Source of the DNA: Buttiauxella massiliensis
GTDB taxonomy: Bacteria > Pseudomonadota > Gammaproteobacteria > Enterobacterales > Enterobacteriaceae
NCBI RefSeq assembly: GCF_902500225.1
Contig: NZ_LR722664.1
Span: forward strand, 41,076-105,075
Length of the DNA: 64,000 nucleotides
Direction: 5' to 3'
The position numbers and the translations under genes were made by a program. The notes beneath the pieces are model-generated. The model ran no database searches. It worked only from the letters and a program-made list of their open reading frames with translations, and had not been told where the DNA came from. Of this stretch, positions 54,995 through 63,863 are shown one piece after another. Numbering within the stretch: the stretch's first letter is position 1; every line of letters starts with the position of its first letter.

Positions 54995-55175
54995 CTTTCA
55001 ACACCTGTTTATCCACGAGATGAGCCATGTCTGGCAACGAGCCAGAGGGATGAATGTTATCGGGAGAGGCCTGGTCAGTTGGATGGTCAGCTATCGCTAT
55101 ACCCTTGATGGCGATATTTCTGAACCAGTGATACGTAAACAATACAAAAACGCATTACGGGGTTTCCCATGGTGA
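54990..55175 (+). pseudogene. 3' fragment of the HExxH metallopeptidase, second copy
   Basis: An open frame without a start, beginning DNFQHLFIHEMSHVWQRARG and ending RGFPW at TGA 55173-55175. It holds the zinc motif HEMSH that the first copy has lost. It matches the 3' half of the first copy and also runs into a lipoprotein gene (ATGGTGA overlap). Only the last about 60 codons are present: the signature of a duplicated effector tail plus immunity gene. Confidence 0.72.
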
Positions 55176-55654
55176 AGACGACAGGCTTTCGTGTGTTATG
55201 GCCTGCTTGTTCGCTTGCCTTGTGTTTATTGATGCTGACTGGATGTCCGGGGCCGGGCGACAGAATGCGTTTTGATGAAACAGCACAGGTCAGTCAGCAG
55301 GGGGACAATGTATGTTTTAACATTACAGATGCTCGGGATTATCAGCCCGCAAATATGGGGATTAATCCCCGCAGCACACCTTCAAAAGAAAAGAACTTTA
55401 ATTTCTCTCCAGGCCTTACTGTAGCGGATGGGAAATTATGTATTCCACCTTCTTTTTACCATTTCCCGGATAAGGGACAGTTCATCATCGAGTATCTATT
55501 AATTTCAAAAGAATATGATGAGCCGCGGAGTTTCGTTATCACCCTGGAAATAAACGGCGGGCATATTTATAACGTGACACCGACCGAAAGAGAAATATCC
55601 CTGCCATATTGTCGCTATGTGATGGACAACTCAGTCGGTACCTGTCAACTGTAA
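55169..55654 (+). CDS. Putative type VI immunity lipoprotein, copy 2
   Basis: 161 residues. ATG 55169 overlaps the peptidase-fragment stop. Lipobox LLMLTGC, then PGPGDRMRFDE. Shares NPRSTP (copy 1 SPRGTP), ADGKLCIPPSF and DKGQFI with copy 1, but has diverged elsewhere and has a longer tail with SLPYCRYVMDNSVGTC. Divergent paralogues in tandem suggest protection against a set of related toxins. Confidence 0.72.
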   Translation: MVKTTGFRVLWPACSLALCLLMLTGCPGPGDRMRFDETAQVSQQGDNVCFNITDARDYQPANMGINPRSTPSKEKNFNFSPGLTVADGKLCIPPSFYHFPDKGQFIIEYLLISKEYDEPRSFVITLEINGGHIYNVTPTEREISLPYCRYVMDNSVGTCQL

Positions 55655-55817
55655 ATTATAGAAGCGCTGAGAAATCTTGAGGGGTAAATATCTTGAGCTA
55701 TACAGAGGCATGGTCAGAACAACATTAAGTTGTGAACTGCCGCATTGATGGAGGGTATGGGATTGCTATAAACGGGTACATGGTTTGGTGAGCACCTTTA
55801 AATAAAGGATACTGGCT

Positions 55818-55844
55818 ATGGATAGTGCAAAAAAACCAGGATGA
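55818..55844 (+). other. Eight-codon mini-ORF overlapping the third lipoprotein start
   Basis: ATG 55818 to TGA 55842-55844 encodes MDSAKKPG, with AAAGG upstream. Its stop overlaps the ATG 55841 of the lipoprotein. The lipoprotein has no good ribosome binding site of its own, so it may depend on translation of this mini-ORF. It could be the last trace of an effector tail. Confidence 0.35.
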
Positions 55845-56197
55845 AAAAAATAATATTAGCAATTCCTTTGTGCGGTTTATTAACTGGTTGCCCCGGGGGA
55901 GAGCATGAAGGAAAGGAAATCGGGGGATTTAAACCATTTTATGTAGATAAAGGAAGGGTATGTTTTAGTTTAGATAAGAGGGATGTATTAAGTCGTTATA
56001 GTTTATATTCTAACTATGATGGTGAAAAAAGGCTTGCTGTTAACGAGGGGCTTAAATTTTCTTACCCTGATACCTGTATAAATGTCATTCTTGATAGCGG
56101 CTATCGGTATTCATCAAGCTATAATCTGAATGGTGTTAACTACCATTACGAATTTTTCATCGATAATAACTGGAATGTAAAAGGGTTAAGGCGATAA
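55841..56197 (+). CDS. Third small lipoprotein, putative immunity type
   Basis: 118 residues. Lipobox CGLLTGC followed by PGGEHEGK. The mature part (RVCFSLDKRDVLSRYSLYS, then DTCINVILDSGYRYSSSYN) shares the N-terminal CPG motif and the VCF strand with the two lipoproteins upstream, but is shorter and more distant. Strongly AT-rich. Probably a further member of the same immunity family, now an orphan. Confidence 0.6.
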   Translation: MKKIILAIPLCGLLTGCPGGEHEGKEIGGFKPFYVDKGRVCFSLDKRDVLSRYSLYSNYDGEKRLAVNEGLKFSYPDTCINVILDSGYRYSSSYNLNGVNYHYEFFIDNNWNVKGLRR

Positions 56198-56377
56198 ACA
56201 AAATGACACAGCTAGGTCCGCTGTGAAACTTTCTATAAATTCGCCTGGTTAAAGTAAAATACCGTTAATGATAAGAATGTTTATTGAATTAGCCAGTTTC
56301 AAATAATGCCGTTACAACCAAATCCATATTAATAACCTAACGTTAGGCTACTATCATTTAAGAGCTATATAACGTAA
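56198..56377. other. AT-rich spacer
   Basis: 180 nt with no recognised gene or repeat. Very AT-rich, as is the surrounding effector island. It may hold a promoter for the small membrane protein, but no clear -35/-10 pair was seen. Confidence 0.4.
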
Positions 56378-56491
56378 CGGCAAGTGTATAACTGTGGCAC
56401 TGAACAGTCTATGGAAAGTATAAAGAAAAATACCAGTTATGGAGATTTTATTGTGAAACACTGGCAGCGTTTTAGCCAGCTCGTCAGGTGA
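56378..56491 (+). pseudogene. Possible tail fragment of an effector gene
   Basis: An open frame of 37 codons from just after a TAA to TGA 56489-56491. It contains ESIKKNTSYGDFIVKHWQRF, which reads like real protein but starts without an obvious signal. An ATG at 56411 exists without a good ribosome binding site. It ends 8 nt before the membrane protein gene, copying the effector-tail-then-immunity pattern seen upstream. Family not recognised. Confidence 0.3.
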
Positions 56492-56498
56492 ACTACTA

Positions 56499-56798
56499 AT
56501 GAATAAAGGTATACTTATCGGTCTGTACGGAATATATGCTTTGGGTGTGTCGCTGATGCTATTATTCTCTGGCAGTAAATATGACTGGATGTCAGATGTT
56601 GATCCTGCAGTCGTATCCGGAACTATTGAAGATAATGCAGGCAATCGATATATTTTTCTGATCCTGATTTTGTTTCTAATAATTTTAATGCAAATTTTCT
56701 TATTTATCAAATCTAAAAAACTCACAGGGAAATTTCTTTCGGTCTTGTGGATGATAGTTGCTATTATTATTTTTTTTACGAGTTCAACGACTATATAA
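56499..56798 (+). CDS. Small membrane protein, three helices, possibly immunity
   Basis: 99 residues. Helices at about 4-23 (LIGLYGIYALGVSLMLLF), 52-70 (FLILILFLIILMQIFLF) and 79-96. The loop between helices 1 and 2 (SKYDWMSDVDPAVVSGTIED) would face the periplasm if the N-terminus is cytosolic. Not recognised as a family. Its place in the island suggests an immunity protein for a membrane-acting toxin, but nothing proves this. Confidence 0.55.
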   Translation: MNKGILIGLYGIYALGVSLMLLFSGSKYDWMSDVDPAVVSGTIEDNAGNRYIFLILILFLIILMQIFLFIKSKKLTGKFLSVLWMIVAIIIFFTSSTTI

Positions 56799-56939
56799 AA
56801 TTAAAGATGAAATTTTTGTGTTCTACAGATACAACTGGGACAGCTAAATCTTGTAATAATGAATGTGTTTATTTTAATGTTTGGAATTATAGTGAACTAA
56901 TTGTGATATATCCCTGATTGATAACAAGGAGCAAATTTC

Positions 56940-57197
56940 ATGAGTTCGCCTGATACTTTGAATACACTAGTTTCAATGACTAATACAAGCATGAATCGTT
57001 ATCGTCTTGATATTACCTCATGTTCATTTCCGCTGGATGTAGAGAATTTCAGTGGTAACGAGGTATTAAGTGAACTCTATTGCTACTCCATTTATTTCAC
57101 CAGTACTAATAGGAATATAGAACCCGAGCAGTTAGTGCGTAAACCTGCAACTCTGACGATGGGTACTTGTTTACTACAGAGCCTGACTGAGCATTAA
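56940..57197 (+). pseudogene. Truncated vgrG, N-terminal fragment
   Basis: 85 residues matching the start of the full VgrG at 58495: SMNRYRLDITSCSFPLDVENFSG against TINRYRLDIPSCQSLLDVVDFSG, and LTMGT in both. Homology ends after about 78 residues and a stop follows. GAGCAAATTTC precedes the ATG. It is a remnant of a vgrG whose middle and end have been lost, placed directly before an effector-type gene pair. Confidence 0.8.
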
Positions 57198-57245
57198 GGC
57201 AGCAGAAATTCAGAACATTCTTTTAAATAAAATAGAGATTAGTTT

Positions 57246-57941
57246 ATGAGTAAGCGTAGTGACATAATTGAGCCTTATGAATGGACCAATGACCGCAGGA
57301 CTGGGCTTGTCTATAGTGAAATCCTTGGCTGGATTGATATTGGACACGCTCAGGGTACTGATATTATCAGTTTATTGGCTGACTTTCGTAAAGGGGAGTC
57401 GAGTAGCAATTGCAGTTATCAGATAACTTATAGCCAAAAAATGTTTGTCCATAAAAAAACATTTGGGACAGGGAAGTTTGTACGTTGGGAAATAAGCAAA
57501 GGCCTTTCGGTAGAAGAAATCCACAGTATAGCTTTATCAATGATGTTAACTACGGCCTGCCTTTTTGAAAACTACCAGTCACAGTGGTTTTTTAGTTGGC
57601 ATACTGATAGTGGATTTAGTGGGGAAGATTTAACATCTGATCTATTGGGGTTTTATAGGGCAATTTTACCGTCGAATTATCAATCCAGGCTCCAACTAAT
57701 TAGTAAGCAGGATGCATTAAAGCGATGGGATTATTATGGTCCTATTGGGGGTTATAAAAACAAAGGATTTTTACCTTTATTATTTCCCAATCCGGAAAAG
57801 CAATGTGTTTCTGGGAAACCCTATAAAGGTAATTTACCGGCGTTTATGACATGGATACATCCCTTCTGTGATTTAAACTCCGGTAAGGTGAAAATTTTGA
57901 CGAACGATGGTACGCACTATTCATTTATGAGTGACCAGTAA
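57246..57941 (+). CDS. Unrecognised protein, candidate type VI effector
   Basis: 231 residues, no signal peptide or membrane segment. The N-terminal RTGLVYSEILGWIDIGHAQG recalls DUF4056 proteins, with a possible catalytic His in GHAQG; further conserved-looking parts are RWEISKGLSVEEIHSIALSM and WFFSWHTDSGFSGEDL. It lies between a vgrG remnant and a small membrane-anchored protein that overlaps or abuts its end, the usual place of an effector. Enzymatic activity is not known. AT-rich. Confidence 0.55.
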   Translation: MSKRSDIIEPYEWTNDRRTGLVYSEILGWIDIGHAQGTDIISLLADFRKGESSSNCSYQITYSQKMFVHKKTFGTGKFVRWEISKGLSVEEIHSIALSMMLTTACLFENYQSQWFFSWHTDSGFSGEDLTSDLLGFYRAILPSNYQSRLQLISKQDALKRWDYYGPIGGYKNKGFLPLLFPNPEKQCVSGKPYKGNLPAFMTWIHPFCDLNSGKVKILTNDGTHYSFMSDQ

Positions 57942-57942
57942 T

Positions 57943-58353
57943 ATGTCTCTATCCAAAAAAATAATTGTCCTGGTTGTTCTTATTCTTGGGGGGGTATCTC
58001 TATATGTACTTATTCCAGAGGCAGGGGAGAGAGAATATAAACAAAGTGATTTGTACAGTTACTATATGTTTACTGATAATGAAATAAAGAAAGCTCCAAG
58101 AATATCAAGTAAATACTCATTTTCATATGTGGCACCTGATGGTGGGCAAAGAGAAATGAGCATCATAACCTTCATAGGTGGGGATTCCATGATACTTGGA
58201 CAATATCTCTCCAGTCTTGGTTTTTCACTGTACCGGGTACAGGATAATGGTCGTGAAGAAATATGGCTAAATTCAGAACGAGACGGAGTTGTGTTTTATC
58301 TGCGGCATGATAATCAACTAAAAAAAATCAGTCTCACTAAGGCTATTGTCTAA
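57943..58353 (+). CDS. Membrane-anchored periplasmic protein, candidate immunity partner
   Basis: 136 residues from ATG 57943; a GTG at 57931 in the same frame overlaps the upstream gene. One N-terminal anchor (KKIIVLVVLILGGVSLYVLI), then a periplasmic domain (EIKKAPRISSKYSFSYVAPD, FIGGDSMILGQYLSSLGFSL). It follows the candidate effector by 1 nt, so the two are a translational pair. Not recognised. A periplasmic immunity role would imply a periplasm-acting effector. Confidence 0.55.
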   Translation: MSLSKKIIVLVVLILGGVSLYVLIPEAGEREYKQSDLYSYYMFTDNEIKKAPRISSKYSFSYVAPDGGQREMSIITFIGGDSMILGQYLSSLGFSLYRVQDNGREEIWLNSERDGVVFYLRHDNQLKKISLTKAIV

Positions 58354-58494
58354 TTCAATAATCTATTTATCCTATATCTTAATGTTATTAAGATTGAATA
58401 TTATTGTTCATTCAATTATTCCGGTGTATTAATTAGCATTTGATGATAATTACATAACTATGGATGTTTGGATTTTAATCAAGGAGTAAGTTCA

Positions 58495-61008
58495 ATGAAC
58501 CTGACGAATACAATCAAATCAATGGTCACCGAAACGACAATTAATCGCTATCGATTAGATATTCCTTCCTGCCAATCATTACTTGATGTCGTAGATTTTA
58601 GTGGTAAAGAAGGGGTAAGCAGTTTATATCGATACATTATTCATTGCACCTCAGAAGAAAAAAACATTCTTAACTCCTCGCTGCTCCGTCAGTCTGTCAC
58701 ACTTACTATGGGTACCGGGCCATTAATGGCCATCAGTGGAGAGAAAATTGTTCATGGTGTGATAACACATTTTCAACGCATCAGTGGTTCCAAGGATCAG
58801 GCAACATATCAATTAATTATTGAACCGTACTTGTCATTACTTAGCAATCAGTTCCGTACACATCGATTTTTTGTCAATAAATCTGTTCCAGAAGTCATCG
58901 AGCAGGTACTTATTGAGCATGGACTCAAAAGCTGGGAATATGAATTTTCATTAAAGCAGACATATCCAAAGCGCGAGCAGATAAACCAGTATCAGGAAAG
59001 TGACCTGACGTTTATTCAGCGTTTGCTGTCAGAGGTAGGAGTATTTTATTTCTTCACCTTACAACCTGATACACAAACCGAAGTAGTACATTTTGCAGAT
59101 AAGCAGAGTGCTTATGAGTTCGGCAAAACACTGCCACTGAATAGTCCATCAGGTATGAACGATAATGATGTTGAATCAGTCTGGGATATACATGTTCAGC
59201 ATAATGTCGTTTCTTCATCAGTTACGACGAAAGACTATAACTACCGTGAAGCTCAGAAAGTATTGCAATCCGCAAGAGCTGACATGACTCGTGGTGACGG
59301 TGAAGGTTCTACCTACGGCGAAGTTTATCATTACAAACCCCGTCATCTCGATACGGGGGATAAACTCGACCCAACAGCAGAAACAGGTAACTTTCTTGCT
59401 CGTCTCGATCATGAGCGCTTTCTCTCGTCACAAATATTGATTACCGGCATTTCGAATGATGCCAGGCTGCGCCCTGCTCAGGTACTGACCATAAGTGAAG
59501 ATACCGTAATACCAACACTCCCTGCCGGTACGGAAAACGGCATTGTCATTATCAGCACGGCGTTCACAGCTAGCCGAGAAGACTCGCTTCAAATTTACTT
59601 TCATGCCGTTCCCTACAGCGAAACCCTGTGCTGGCGCCCACCTCTGCTGGGCCGCCCTCAGGTCAGCGGCACCATGATGGCGCGCGTGACCAGCGCAAAA
59701 GCCAACGATATCTATGCCTGGCAGGACGCATCCGGTTTGTACCGGGTGAAATTCGACGCCGACCAGGACGACAAAGCGCAGGGCCAGGAAAGTATGCCTG
59801 TGCGTCTCGCCAAACCCTACGGCGGCGATGTGTATGGCATTCACTTCCCGCTGATTCAGGGTACCGAAGTGGCGATAGCTTTCCACGACGGCGACCCCGA
59901 CCGCCCGTATATTGCTCATGCCCTGCATGATTCACGCCACACCGACCACGTCTCGGAAGCGAACAACACCCGCAACGTGGTGCGCACCCCGGCGAACAAC
60001 AAGCTGCGCATGGAAGACAAGCGCGGCGAAGAGCATATCAAGCTCAGTACCGAGTACGGCGGCAAAACCCAGCTCAACATAGGTCACAACGTGGATGGAG
60101 CGCGGGCATTGCGTGGTGAAGGGGCTGAACTGCGTACGGATAAATGGGTGACCGTACGCGGTGGTGCAGGCGTGTTCATTACTGCAGATGCACAGACCTC
60201 TGCTGGCGGGATGATGCTGGAAATGTCTGCTGCACTGAGTCAGTTACAACAAGCGCAAAGCCTTGCTGAGTCATTAAGCAGTGCCGCAGAGACAGCGAAA
60301 GCTGAGCTTGCAGACCTACAAACTCAGAAGGCTTTACTGAGTGATGCGCTGACCGAACTTAAAAAGTCAGCATTGCTACTTTCTGCTCCTGAAGGAATCG
60401 CTCAAGTCACACCTAAAACCATACAGCTGTCAGCCGGAGAAAACATTACGGCAACGAGTGGGGGAAATACAGATTTCAGTATCCTCAAGAAACTGACTGT
60501 AGCTGCCGGGGAACGTATCAGCTTGTATGCACAGAAGCTGGGCATCAAGCTGTTTGCCAGTAAAGGGAAAGTGGAGATTCAGGCTCAGAGTGATGAAATG
60601 ACCCTGGATGCGCTGAAAGATATTCGTATCAGCAGCAGTGAAGGAAAAATCATTATCAGTGCCAAAAAGGAAATCATCCTGACAAGCGGCGGAGGATATA
60701 TTCGAATTGCTGACGGTACTGTTGAATGCGCAGCGCCGGACAAAATCATAGAACGCGGAGCTGTCTGGCAGAAGTTCGTTGGAAAGAGTATCACTCAGGC
60801 GGCACAGGAATGGGAGAGCGCTGATTTTGCTGTTACGCCGGAAGTTCGCTGGCCATATGATGATTCACCTGTAGCGGGACAAATGATCCGGTTAGTCAGT
60901 GGAGATGGAACTGAGCAGACATTGACCACGGCTTCATCCGGAAGTGCTCCAAAGCAATCTGGCGTGAATGTGGATTCATTTAAAGCTTATTTACAGGATG
61001 AGGAATAA
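58495..61008 (+). CDS. vgrG: Type VI spike protein VgrG (TssI) with C-terminal extension
   Basis: 837 residues from ATG 58495 (AAGGAG, 8-nt spacing); a TTG nine codons earlier is less likely. gp27-like N-terminus (INRYRLDIPS, HFQRISGSKDQATYQLIIEP), gp5 OB-fold (LGRPQVSGTMMARVTSAKAN, RLAKPYGGDVYG) and DUF2345 region from about 600, then a C-terminal extension (EWESADFAVTPEVRWPYDDS) fit for docking an effector. The stretch of about 59.6-60.1 kb is GC-rich between AT-rich ends, a mosaic pattern. Bases 60333-60469 recur at the window end. The phospholipase gene starts 3 nt later. Confidence 0.95.
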   Translation: MNLTNTIKSMVTETTINRYRLDIPSCQSLLDVVDFSGKEGVSSLYRYIIHCTSEEKNILNSSLLRQSVTLTMGTGPLMAISGEKIVHGVITHFQRISGSKDQATYQLIIEPYLSLLSNQFRTHRFFVNKSVPEVIEQVLIEHGLKSWEYEFSLKQTYPKREQINQYQESDLTFIQRLLSEVGVFYFFTLQPDTQTEVVHFADKQSAYEFGKTLPLNSPSGMNDNDVESVWDIHVQHNVVSSSVTTKDYNYREAQKVLQSARADMTRGDGEGSTYGEVYHYKPRHLDTGDKLDPTAETGNFLARLDHERFLSSQILITGISNDARLRPAQVLTISEDTVIPTLPAGTENGIVIISTAFTASREDSLQIYFHAVPYSETLCWRPPLLGRPQVSGTMMARVTSAKANDIYAWQDASGLYRVKFDADQDDKAQGQESMPVRLAKPYGGDVYGIHFPLIQGTEVAIAFHDGDPDRPYIAHALHDSRHTDHVSEANNTRNVVRTPANNKLRMEDKRGEEHIKLSTEYGGKTQLNIGHNVDGARALRGEGAELRTDKWVTVRGGAGVFITADAQTSAGGMMLEMSAALSQLQQAQSLAESLSSAAETAKAELADLQTQKALLSDALTELKKSALLLSAPEGIAQVTPKTIQLSAGENITATSGGNTDFSILKKLTVAAGERISLYAQKLGIKLFASKGKVEIQAQSDEMTLDALKDIRISSSEGKIIISAKKEIILTSGGGYIRIADGTVECAAPDKIIERGAVWQKFVGKSITQAAQEWESADFAVTPEVRWPYDDSPVAGQMIRLVSGDGTEQTLTTASSGSAPKQSGVNVDSFKAYLQDEE

Positions 61009-61011
61009 AAG

Positions 61012-62628
61012 ATGGCTGGAATAAATAACCCTACTAATGTGGTACCAGAAGCAAAAGAAAAAGATGCAAAAGCTGTTATTTACAAACTGCCTAATAGAGT
61101 CATTCCTGTAATATTTCTACCTGGTGTTATGGGGAGTAATTTAACTGGGGCTGATAAAAAACCTCTCTGGCGATTAGATTCAACTCTTAGTACTGTTTGG
61201 GACTGGTCAATGAAGGGGGCTGAGGATCGGAAACGCCTGCTACATTATAAAAGAACATCAGTCGATGATGACGGTGATGTCGATGAAGAAGACCATATGG
61301 AGAAGTTACTATTTTCGTCGAGAAAAGAGCGAAAATGGGGAGAAGCAGGGTATATGAGTTACGGAGAATTTTTACCCTGGCTTCAGAAAGCACTGAATGA
61401 TCATGCTGAAATGCAAGAAAATAAGCAAACAAATAATGGAAAATTAACGCAACGTGAAAAATTAGCAAATCACAATCTGAAAGCTGAAATCGGCGAGGCA
61501 AATCTCACGCAAGATGAAATAGCATTAAGCTATAAATATCTATTCCCTGTACATGGTGCTGGATATAACTGGCTGGCATCGAATGTTGATTCCGCAACAC
61601 TACTTAATAAAAGAGTGACGGAAGTAATTCATAAATATAATAGCCGTGGAATGTTATGTGAAAAAGTTATCCTGGTCACTCATTCTATGGGCGGACTTGT
61701 TGCTCGTCATTTCTCCGAAAATATGAGTGGCAGCGATAAAGTATTAGGTATTGTGCATGGAGTTATGCCCACTTTAGGTTCACCCACGGCATACCGCAGA
61801 ATGAAGGCCGGAGAAGCAAGCAGTGCGGGGATAGTTCTTGGAAATACGGGGGCGAAGATGACTGCGGTATTAGCACAATCCCCCGGCCCTTTAGAACTGT
61901 TGCCTGGTAAATCTTATGGTTCAGGCTGGTTGCAGATAGAGGGGCTGAAAGAAGGATTACCAAAAAATGGTAATCCATTCACGGAAATATATAAAGAAAG
62001 AAATGCCTGGTGGACATTATGTGAGGATCGCTTTCTTAACCCGGAAGATAAAAAAAGAGATAATATTTTATTAGATGCAAGCTGGAGTGAGTATATAAAT
62101 ATAATAACTAAAGTTGAAATATTTATAAATAAACTAGATGGTAAGTTCAATAAAAACTCTTATTCATTTTACGGGCGCGGTGGAAAACATAGCGATTCTA
62201 AATTTAGGAGTGATTATCTTTCCTATGCAAAAGTATGTTGGAAATCCAACGTTCATGGTTGGCATGACAAAAGTAAAGGGAAAGATTTTTCGATATTAGC
62301 ATACAAGGGTGTGATTGCTGATAGATATCTGGAAGAAATTACGGATGCCCGTACAGTCATACTGACTACCGATCAAAATAAAGCTAACTGGTTAAGTAAA
62401 GAGTATATTATTTCTCCAGCGGAGGATTCTGGTGATGGTACTGTTCCTGTACAGGCTGCAAAGTTTACAGACAGTGGACTGAAAGCGATGTTGGGTGTTG
62501 AAGTATCGCATGAAGGAGCCTATAAAAAGAAAGGCGACAATCCAACTGATGACGCCCGGTTATTCACCCTTCGTTCAATAATTAAGATTGCGCAGGAAGT
62601 TAAAAACACCACGCTGGCCTATCGATAA
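61012..62628 (+). CDS. LCAT-like phospholipase, candidate type VI effector (Tle type)
   Basis: 538 residues, alpha/beta hydrolase. The start RVIPVIFLPGVMGSNLTG is typical of LCAT/PGAP1-like lipases. The nucleophile Ser lies in VTHSMGGLVARH (a GxSxG variant with Thr first), the Asp probably in DSGDGTVPVQ and the His in VEVSHEGAY, so the triad looks complete. No signal peptide, as expected for cargo delivered by VgrG. Directly behind vgrG (3 nt) and overlapping a Tli4-like immunity gene (TAATGA), the standard module of an anti-bacterial phospholipase. The lipid substrate is unknown. Confidence 0.85.
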   Translation: MAGINNPTNVVPEAKEKDAKAVIYKLPNRVIPVIFLPGVMGSNLTGADKKPLWRLDSTLSTVWDWSMKGAEDRKRLLHYKRTSVDDDGDVDEEDHMEKLLFSSRKERKWGEAGYMSYGEFLPWLQKALNDHAEMQENKQTNNGKLTQREKLANHNLKAEIGEANLTQDEIALSYKYLFPVHGAGYNWLASNVDSATLLNKRVTEVIHKYNSRGMLCEKVILVTHSMGGLVARHFSENMSGSDKVLGIVHGVMPTLGSPTAYRRMKAGEASSAGIVLGNTGAKMTAVLAQSPGPLELLPGKSYGSGWLQIEGLKEGLPKNGNPFTEIYKERNAWWTLCEDRFLNPEDKKRDNILLDASWSEYINIITKVEIFINKLDGKFNKNSYSFYGRGGKHSDSKFRSDYLSYAKVCWKSNVHGWHDKSKGKDFSILAYKGVIADRYLEEITDARTVILTTDQNKANWLSKEYIISPAEDSGDGTVPVQAAKFTDSGLKAMLGVEVSHEGAYKKKGDNPTDDARLFTLRSIIKIAQEVKNTTLAYR

Positions 62629-63716
62629 TGAAAAGGAAATACTTTCTTATATTGACTCTAATTATCACCTCGATATACGGTATATGGGTCTACAATCATA
62701 AAGCAGCATCACCTTTCCAAACTAAATTATCCAGAGAAGAGAAGATTAAAGTGAGTATATTATTACAAAATATGAAAACACGCTGCGTCGGTCGCTATCT
62801 GGTAGATTTTCCCGAAGCATATATGCCGTCAGAAAAAAGTATTATCACAGTCAATGATAGTGAAATAACTACCAAACGTATGTATGCACCTGCTTTTGAG
62901 CAAAGTATTCACTTGCGTGAACGGGAATTAGTATCTAAAAAAACCATTTCTTCAATTGATATGCCATATCTAAAAAACATATATAAATTACCAGATGGGT
63001 TAAATGGTGTCATTTTTGAACGTGTAGAGCAAGAAACTTATGATGATGTGTTCAGAGTGCTTGAAGCTCATCTTTATAGCAATGGTGTGGCTATAAAGAT
63101 AGAACTGGCTGCAAAAAATGGACTTGATAAACGTTATGATGATTACCGAAAATCATCCCCGAAAAATTATGAAAATAATGTGCCAAATAAATTGGCAGAA
63201 CTTAATGATTTACTCGTTAGAATCCAAGGGCGAGCAGAGGATGAAATTCCGATGAAACCGGGTAACTGCATTCAGAATGCATTTATACTCGATAATAATA
63301 AAGATAGAGAAAGTATAGATATGCTTTATGAAAGTAATAATACCAGCCAGTTACGATTTGGGATATCGACCAATAATTTTATTCAGGAAAAGGATAGTCT
63401 CTTAGAACGAAGTGGAGGGATAGTAAGTAATTTATTATCGGTTAATGGCTCTTTGCTACGTCAAGGTGTACGTAATATAAATGGACTTTTTACTGAGGAG
63501 TTGTTAGCAAAAGGCAAGTATTCGGAAAAGAATGATAATGACCGTTATGATTTTATTATGCTAACAAATGAAAAAACGGGTAGCTATAAAACCCCTGTCT
63601 TTAGCCTTGAACTTCTCAACGAAGAATGGATTCCTTCACCTTATAATCAAGATGAAATTGTCAGTTTCTGGGATGCAATAAGTCAAACGTTAAGAGTCAG
63701 GCCCGGGGCATTTTAA
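62628..63716 (+). CDS. Tli4-like immunity protein, membrane-anchored periplasmic
   Basis: 362 residues. One N-terminal anchor (KYFLILTLIITSIYGIWVY), then a periplasmic domain with NMKTRCVGRYLVDFPEAYMP, the usual start of the Tli4 immunity family, and a C-terminal part ending FWDAISQTLRVRPGAF. It should bind the phospholipase in the periplasm and protect the cell from kin. Its ATG overlaps the lipase stop. Confidence 0.82.
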   Translation: MKRKYFLILTLIITSIYGIWVYNHKAASPFQTKLSREEKIKVSILLQNMKTRCVGRYLVDFPEAYMPSEKSIITVNDSEITTKRMYAPAFEQSIHLRERELVSKKTISSIDMPYLKNIYKLPDGLNGVIFERVEQETYDDVFRVLEAHLYSNGVAIKIELAAKNGLDKRYDDYRKSSPKNYENNVPNKLAELNDLLVRIQGRAEDEIPMKPGNCIQNAFILDNNKDRESIDMLYESNNTSQLRFGISTNNFIQEKDSLLERSGGIVSNLLSVNGSLLRQGVRNINGLFTEELLAKGKYSEKNDNDRYDFIMLTNEKTGSYKTPVFSLELLNEEWIPSPYNQDEIVSFWDAISQTLRVRPGAF

Positions 63717-63863
63717 ATATTCACACACAATAGCTGATTCCCTTTAAAGTATTGTCACGAGAAGAAGAACTGAATTTATAATTGAAGATTACTGATACAG
63801 TATAGATTCTAGTTGTTATGTTTTAAATTTTATATTGAATAAACATCAGTGGGTTATTTTATT

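Noticed and set aside
59628..59930. 100-codon alternative frame inside vgrG
   Set aside because: It is a GC-rich shadow of the conserved VgrG core with arginine- and proline-rich composition.
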